Positions 15,009 to 18,851 of a DNA stretch of 18,851 nucleotides are shown here, in pieces. The stretch lies in NCBI GenBank assembly GCA_028708585.1, contig JAQVYO010000012.1, forward strand, positions 1 to 18,851, given 5' to 3'. The DNA is from Oscillospiraceae bacterium (GTDB lineage: Bacteria > Bacillota > Clostridia > Oscillospirales > Oscillospiraceae). The position numbers were made by a program, and so were the translations under genes. Positions within the stretch are counted from its first letter, which is position 1, and every line of letters starts with the position of its first letter. The notes below the pieces were generated by a model. The model was not told the DNA's origin. It ran no database searches and worked only from the letters and a program-made list of their open reading frames with translations.

Positions 15009-17756
15009 TCAAAGCTGGTTCATTCCGCAGCACTTTTTATATTTCTTGCCGCTGCCGCAGGGGCAGGGATCGTTTGGCCCGATTTTAGGCCCTTTTCTCC
15101 GAATAGGCTGCTTTTTGGGCGCCGTCTCGTCGTTGGATCCGGCTTCGTTGGTAACCCTGGCCACCTTTTCCCTCTGGACGGCGTTGTTCTGCACCCGGGC
15201 AAGGAAAATCCTCCGAACCGTTTCGTTCCGAATGGCGTCAATCATCTGCTGGAACATATCGTACCCTTCCCGTTTGTATTCCACAACCGGGTCGGTCTGT
15301 CCGTAGGCCCGCAGGCCGATGCCTTGCCGCAGTTCCTGCATGGCGTCGATATGATCCATCCAGTATTCGTCCACCACCCGCAGGGTGACCACCCGCTCCA
15401 GCTCGCGCATCAGCGGAACGCCAAGGGATTCCTCTTTCTTGTTGTAAACCTCCATGGCGCGCTGGAGCAGATCCTCTTCCAAATCATGTTCCGTATGCTC
15501 CGCAAGTTCCTCCATCGTATATTCCATCTCACCCTTGCCCAGGAACATATCCACAAAGGGCGCTTTGACTGCATTCCAATCTTCTGCCGTCAGATGCTTG
15601 CGCTCACCGAAAGAGGAATGCACCGCATTGGAAAGGACTCCGGCAATCATATTTTCAATGGACGCCTTCAGGTCTTCCCCGTCCAGCACCTGGCGGCGCT
15701 GCTCATAGATCACTTTCCGCTGGACGTTCAGCACGTCGTCGTATTCGAGGACGGTCTTTCTGATCTGGAAGTTTTTGGACTCCACTTTCTTTTGCGCGTT
15801 TTCAATGGCGTTGGAAAGCATTTTCTGCTCGATGGGCGTATCTTCGTCGATGCCCAAGGATTCCATCATCCCCATCACCCGCTCTGAACCGAACAGGCGC
15901 ATGATATCATCTTCGAGGCAGAGGAAAAAACGGGATTCGCCCGGGTCTCCCTGGCGGCCGGAACGGCCGCGCAGCTGGTTGTCGATTCGACGGGATTCAT
16001 GCCGCTCAGTACCCAGGATAAATAGCCCGCCCGCATCGCAGACCTTCTTTGCTTCCTCGGAAATGACCGCCTTATACTTTTCTTCCGCTTCGTTAAATTT
16101 CTTCCGGGCATCCAGGATCTCCGGATGATCCGTTTCCGCGAACCCGTTGGCTTCCGCCAAAAGCACGTCGGTAAGGCCGGCTTTCCGCAGCTCCGCTTTG
16201 GCTAAATATTCCGCGTTCCCGCCCAGCATAATATCCGTACCGCGGCCGGCCATATTGGTCGCCACCGTTACGGCGCCCAACTTGCCCGCCTGGGCAATGA
16301 TCTCCGCCTCTTTTTCATGATTCTTGGCGTTTAATACATTATGGGGAATCCCCCGCTTGGTTAAAAGCTTGGAGACAGCCTCGCTCTTTTCAATGGAAAC
16401 GGTACCCACCAGAACCGGCTGGCCCTTTGCATGGCATTCGGCAATCTGATTGATAATGGCACGGTATTTGCCCGCCGCATTTTTATAAATAACGTCTGAG
16501 CGATCCAGCCGGATCATGGGGCGGTTGGTGGGCACCTCAATCACGTCCAGGTTATAAATCTGGCCGAATTCTTCCTGCTCGGTAAGGGCGGTCCCGGTCA
16601 TTCCGGAAAGCTTTTCATATAATCTAAAGTAATTCTGGAAGGTAATGGTGGCCAGCGTCTTGGTCTCTCTTGCCACCGTTACATGCTCCTTTGCCTCGAT
16701 GGCCTGATGCAGGCCATCGGAATACCGGCGGCCGAACATGAGCCGGCCGGTAAACTCGTCCACAATGATCACTTCGCCGTTTTTCACCACATAGTCGATA
16801 TCCCGCTTCATGAGGCCGCGGGCGCGGATGGCCTGATTGATGTGGTGCGCCAAAGTCGTGTTTTCCGGGGAGGAAAGATTTTCAAGCTTAAAATGCTTTT
16901 CCGATTTGGCAATGCCGCGGGCGGTCAAAGTCACCGAACGGGCCTTCTCATCCACAACATAATCCGCGTCGATATCTTCCGCTTCTTCCTCTTTCTCATC
17001 GGTGGAAGCAATGGTCATTCCTTTCAGCCCGGCAATAAACGCATCCGCAATTTGATACAGCTGAGTGGATTCTTCCCCCTGGCCGGAAATAATCAGCGGC
17101 GTTCTGGCTTCATCAATTAAGATAGAGTCCACTTCGTCCACAATTCCAAAGGCATGGCCCCGCTGGACCATTTCGGTGGCATAAATCGCCATATTGTCCC
17201 GCAGGTAGTCAAACCCGAATTCGTTATTGGTACCGTAAGTAATGTCGGCTTGATAGGCTTTGCGCCGCTCTTCGTTGGAAAGGCCGTGAACCACAAGGCC
17301 CACCTCCAGGCCCAGAAAGCGGTACACCTTGCCCATCCATTCGCTGTCCCGCCGGGCCAGGTAGTCGTTGACGGTGATAATATGCACGCCTTTTCCCGTC
17401 AGACCGTTGAGATACGCCGGCAAAGTCGCCACCAAGGTTTTGCCTTCGCCGGTTTTCATCTCGGCGATCCTACCCTGATGCAGGACCATGCCGCCGACCA
17501 GCTGCACACGGTAAGGCCGCAGGCCAAGCACCCGGCTGGCCGCTTCCCGCATGGTCGCGAACGCTTCCGGCAAAATGCCGTCCAGCGTCTCGCCGTTTTT
17601 CAGGCGTTCCTTAAATTCCGGTGTTTTTGCCTGAAGCTGCGCATCTGTAAGAGCCTTATATTCTTCATCCAGCGCTTCTATGCGATTAATCACGGGAGTC
17701 AGCTGTTTGAGTTCCCGCTCACTGTGGGTTCCAAATAGTTTCGTTATTACACCCAT
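15009..17756 (-). CDS. secA: Protein translocase ATPase SecA
   Basis: Essential motor of the general secretion pathway, driving preproteins through SecYEG with ATP. The 915 residues begin at the ATG 17756, 6 bases after GAAGGA (17763-17768); the longer frame from 17816 would start inside the promoter. Visible features are Walker A MKTGEGKT (100-107), DEVDSILIDEARTPL of the DEAD box, YGTNNEFGFDYLRDNM, the preprotein cross-linking region, MAGRGTDI, the C-terminal helicase-like GRSGRQGDPG, the helical scaffold, and a terminal zinc-binding motif PCPCGSGKKYKKCCG. Length and motifs are those of the main housekeeping SecA rather than SecA2. It is followed 14 bases later by pgeF. Confidence 0.98.
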   Translation of the reverse strand: MGVITKLFGTHSERELKQLTPVINRIEALDEEYKALTDAQLQAKTPEFKERLKNGETLDGILPEAFATMREAASRVLGLRPYRVQLVGGMVLHQGRIAEMKTGEGKTLVATLPAYLNGLTGKGVHIITVNDYLARRDSEWMGKVYRFLGLEVGLVVHGLSNEERRKAYQADITYGTNNEFGFDYLRDNMAIYATEMVQRGHAFGIVDEVDSILIDEARTPLIISGQGEESTQLYQIADAFIAGLKGMTIASTDEKEEEAEDIDADYVVDEKARSVTLTARGIAKSEKHFKLENLSSPENTTLAHHINQAIRARGLMKRDIDYVVKNGEVIIVDEFTGRLMFGRRYSDGLHQAIEAKEHVTVARETKTLATITFQNYFRLYEKLSGMTGTALTEQEEFGQIYNLDVIEVPTNRPMIRLDRSDVIYKNAAGKYRAIINQIAECHAKGQPVLVGTVSIEKSEAVSKLLTKRGIPHNVLNAKNHEKEAEIIAQAGKLGAVTVATNMAGRGTDIMLGGNAEYLAKAELRKAGLTDVLLAEANGFAETDHPEILDARKKFNEAEEKYKAVISEEAKKVCDAGGLFILGTERHESRRIDNQLRGRSGRQGDPGESRFFLCLEDDIMRLFGSERVMGMMESLGIDEDTPIEQKMLSNAIENAQKKVESKNFQIRKTVLEYDDVLNVQRKVIYEQRRQVLDGEDLKASIENMIAGVLSNAVHSSFGERKHLTAEDWNAVKAPFVDMFLGKGEMEYTMEELAEHTEHDLEEDLLQRAMEVYNKKEESLGVPLMRELERVVTLRVVDEYWMDHIDAMQELRQGIGLRAYGQTDPVVEYKREGYDMFQQMIDAIRNETVRRIFLARVQNNAVQREKVARVTNEAGSNDETAPKKQPIRRKGPKIGPNDPCPCGSGKKYKKCCGMNQL

Positions 17757-17804
17757 AATGGTTCCTTCACCTTTCCAAATTAGGTCTTTGATTAAAGCGA
17801 AAAC

Positions 17805-17813
17805 AGTATAGCA
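17805..17813 (-). promoter_or_regulatory. Extended -10 promoter of secA
   Basis: Read on the - strand the sequence is TGC followed by TATACT, an extended -10 box with the preceding TGTG. The -35 region is only a weak TTTCAT-like match. It lies about 50 bases before the secA start. Confidence 0.7.
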
Positions 17814-17910
17814 CAAATTGCTTGAATATGAAAGACATATGGTGAAAAAGAATACATTGCCAGGTAAAAAAAGCTTCTTTCTGTTTTCTTTCCCACTTCT
17901 GGGTTTTTTA

Positions 17911-17919
17911 TGTTATACT
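17911..17919 (+). promoter_or_regulatory. Extended -10 promoter of the HD-domain gene
   Basis: TGT followed by TATACT (17914-17919) forms an extended -10 box with no clear -35. It precedes the ribosome binding site AAAGGAG (17927-17933) so closely that the leader is very short. It is divergent from the secA promoter about 100 bases away. Confidence 0.65.
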
Positions 17920-17941
17920 GAACCGGAAAGGAGTGGCCCCA

Positions 17942-18565
17942 ATGACTGTACAGGATACGTTTACCGCGCTTTATACCGAGCATATCCACCGGGCGGGCAG
18001 CGACGCGCTTCTTGATTACCTGGTAAACAAAAGCGATTTCCTCACGGCGCCGGCTTCCGCCCGGTATCACAACGCATATGAAGGAGGCCTTGCGGTTCAC
18101 AGCATGAACGTCTACCGCTGTCTTGCGGATTATCTGGCCCGCCCCAGAGTAACGGAGCTGTACGGCCTCGACTATACACCGGAATCCATTGCCATTGCCG
18201 GCCTGCTGCATGACGTCTGCAAAATCGGCTGCTACCGGCCAGGCACCCGCAATGTGAAGGGGCCGGACGGAAAATGGCGGAGCGTCCCCACTTTTGAATA
18301 CAATGACACGCTTCCTTATGGGCACGGGGAGAAATCCGTTTATATTATCACAGGATTTATGCGTCTCAGCCGGGAGGAGGCCTTTGCCATTCGTTGGCAT
18401 ATGGGGTTTTCCGGTCCGGAAGACAGCCGCACGGTGGGGCAGGCTCTCCGGCAGTATCCCCTGGCCTTTGCCTTGGCCACCGCCGATATGGAGGCCTCCT
18501 TTTTCCTGGAACGAGATGGCAGCCAGCCGCCAAAAGAGGCCGGAGCCGAAGAGGATGGGGATTAA
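17942..18565 (+). CDS. HD-domain metal-dependent phosphohydrolase
   Basis: Predicted cytoplasmic phosphohydrolase of the HD superfamily. The 207 residues carry an intact metal site: His53 (AVHSMNV), His90-Asp91 (GLLHDVCKIG), His128 (YGHGEKSV), His153 (RWHMGF) and Asp182 (ATADMEASFF), an arrangement typical of HD hydrolases that bind more than one metal ion. The ATG at 17942 follows AAAGGAG by 8 bases; an in-frame GTG at 17933 overlaps that site and is rejected. It resembles many clostridial proteins called only HD family hydrolase; substrate unknown. It stands alone between secA and the tRNA genes, with no terminator seen after it. Confidence 0.88.
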   Translation: MTVQDTFTALYTEHIHRAGSDALLDYLVNKSDFLTAPASARYHNAYEGGLAVHSMNVYRCLADYLARPRVTELYGLDYTPESIAIAGLLHDVCKIGCYRPGTRNVKGPDGKWRSVPTFEYNDTLPYGHGEKSVYIITGFMRLSREEAFAIRWHMGFSGPEDSRTVGQALRQYPLAFALATADMEASFFLERDGSQPPKEAGAEEDGD

Positions 18566-18615
18566 CCGGATTTTTCTTGTGTTCAAAGGCTTATTCCTCG
18601 GGTAAAAAATTTTTC

Positions 18616-18645
18616 TTGACAAAGGCCGCCCCAGTGTGGTATTCT
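18616..18645 (+). promoter_or_regulatory. Strong promoter of the tRNA cluster
   Basis: A perfect TTGACA (18616-18621) is followed after 18 bases by TATTCT (18640-18645), which is preceded by TG at 18637-18638 as an extended -10. It lies 33 bases before the first tRNA gene, as expected for a stable-RNA promoter. Confidence 0.85.
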
Positions 18646-18677
18646 GGTTGAGCACCAAAAGAGGTGCTGAAACATTC

Positions 18678-18765
18678 GCCGGAGTGGCGGAACTGGCAGA
18701 CGCCCGGGACTTAAAATCCCGTGGGAGCATATCCCGTACCGGTTCGAGCCCGGTCTCCGGCACCA
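18678..18765 (+). tRNA. tRNA-Leu (anticodon UAA)
   Basis: The acceptor stem GCCGGAG pairs with CTCCGGC (18755-18761), followed by discriminator A and an encoded CCA. The anticodon stem CGGGA/TCCCG encloses the loop CTTAAAA with anticodon TAA at 18712-18714. A long variable arm (class II) and the GGTTCGAGCC T-arm complete the fold. It reads leucine UUA codons. Confidence 0.97.
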
Positions 18766-18773
18766 AAATATAT

Positions 18774-18850
<77 letters not shown>

Positions 18851-18851
18851 T

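Noticed and set aside
17154..17738. 194-residue and other frames antisense to secA
   Set aside because: secA is intact over the whole region, so these are shadow frames.

Overview
The window looks like a chromosomal core segment of a Gram-positive, probably anaerobic Firmicute of the Clostridia, most like the Oscillospirales/Ruminococcaceae group. The grounds are the mfd-prsA pairing, a BmrU-type lipid kinase, copper-amine-oxidase-type wall domains, an OmpR-family two-component system next to a membrane-anchored HtrA, SecA with a C-terminal zinc motif, AGGAGG-type ribosome binding sites, sigma-A promoters with TATAAT or extended -10 boxes, and CCA-encoding tRNA genes. Genus-level placement is inference. 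I see no insertion sequence, phage gene, CRISPR array or foreign-looking island.

Left part, + strand. The window opens inside mfd (transcription-repair coupling factor), whose true N-terminus lies off the left edge. A clear sigma-A promoter then precedes a PrsA-like lipoprotein foldase, followed by a diacylglycerol-kinase-family lipid kinase and a secreted protein with copper-amine-oxidase-like repeats and a NodB-like domain that has lost its catalytic residues. After a short AT-rich intergenic region with a perfect hairpin/palindrome and a promoter comes a tightly packed unit: response regulator, sensor histidine kinase, HtrA-type serine protease and short QueG-type epoxyqueuosine reductase. 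The first junction is a 7-base gap, the second a 14-base overlap and the third a 1-base gap. A two-CBS-domain protein and an Ogt-type DNA methyltransferase follow.

Middle. A long bidirectional rho-independent terminator at 12546-12597 separates the + strand block from a - strand block read leftwards: secA, pgeF (laccase-fold peptidoglycan editing factor) and a family-5 solute-binding lipoprotein without visible transporter partners. The junctions are close: pgeF starts 14 bases after the secA stop, and the binding-protein start overlaps the pgeF stop.

Right edge. secA and an HD-domain phosphohydrolase gene are divergently transcribed from two extended -10 promoters. A strong promoter then drives tRNA-Leu(UAA) and an initiator tRNA (C1:A72 mismatch, GGG/CCC anticodon stem), probably the start of a longer tRNA cluster that leaves the window.

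Taken together, the content is largely envelope maintenance: Sec export (SecA), folding outside the membrane (PrsA), quality control (HtrA with a two-component system), lipid phosphorylation and peptidoglycan editing. Housekeeping repair and tRNA functions are mixed in. I did not find a clearly new multi-gene system. The most notable points are the catalytically dead NodB-like wall protein, the PrsA-like protein with one parvulin histidine replaced, and the coupling of pgeF to an orphan peptide-type binding lipoprotein.
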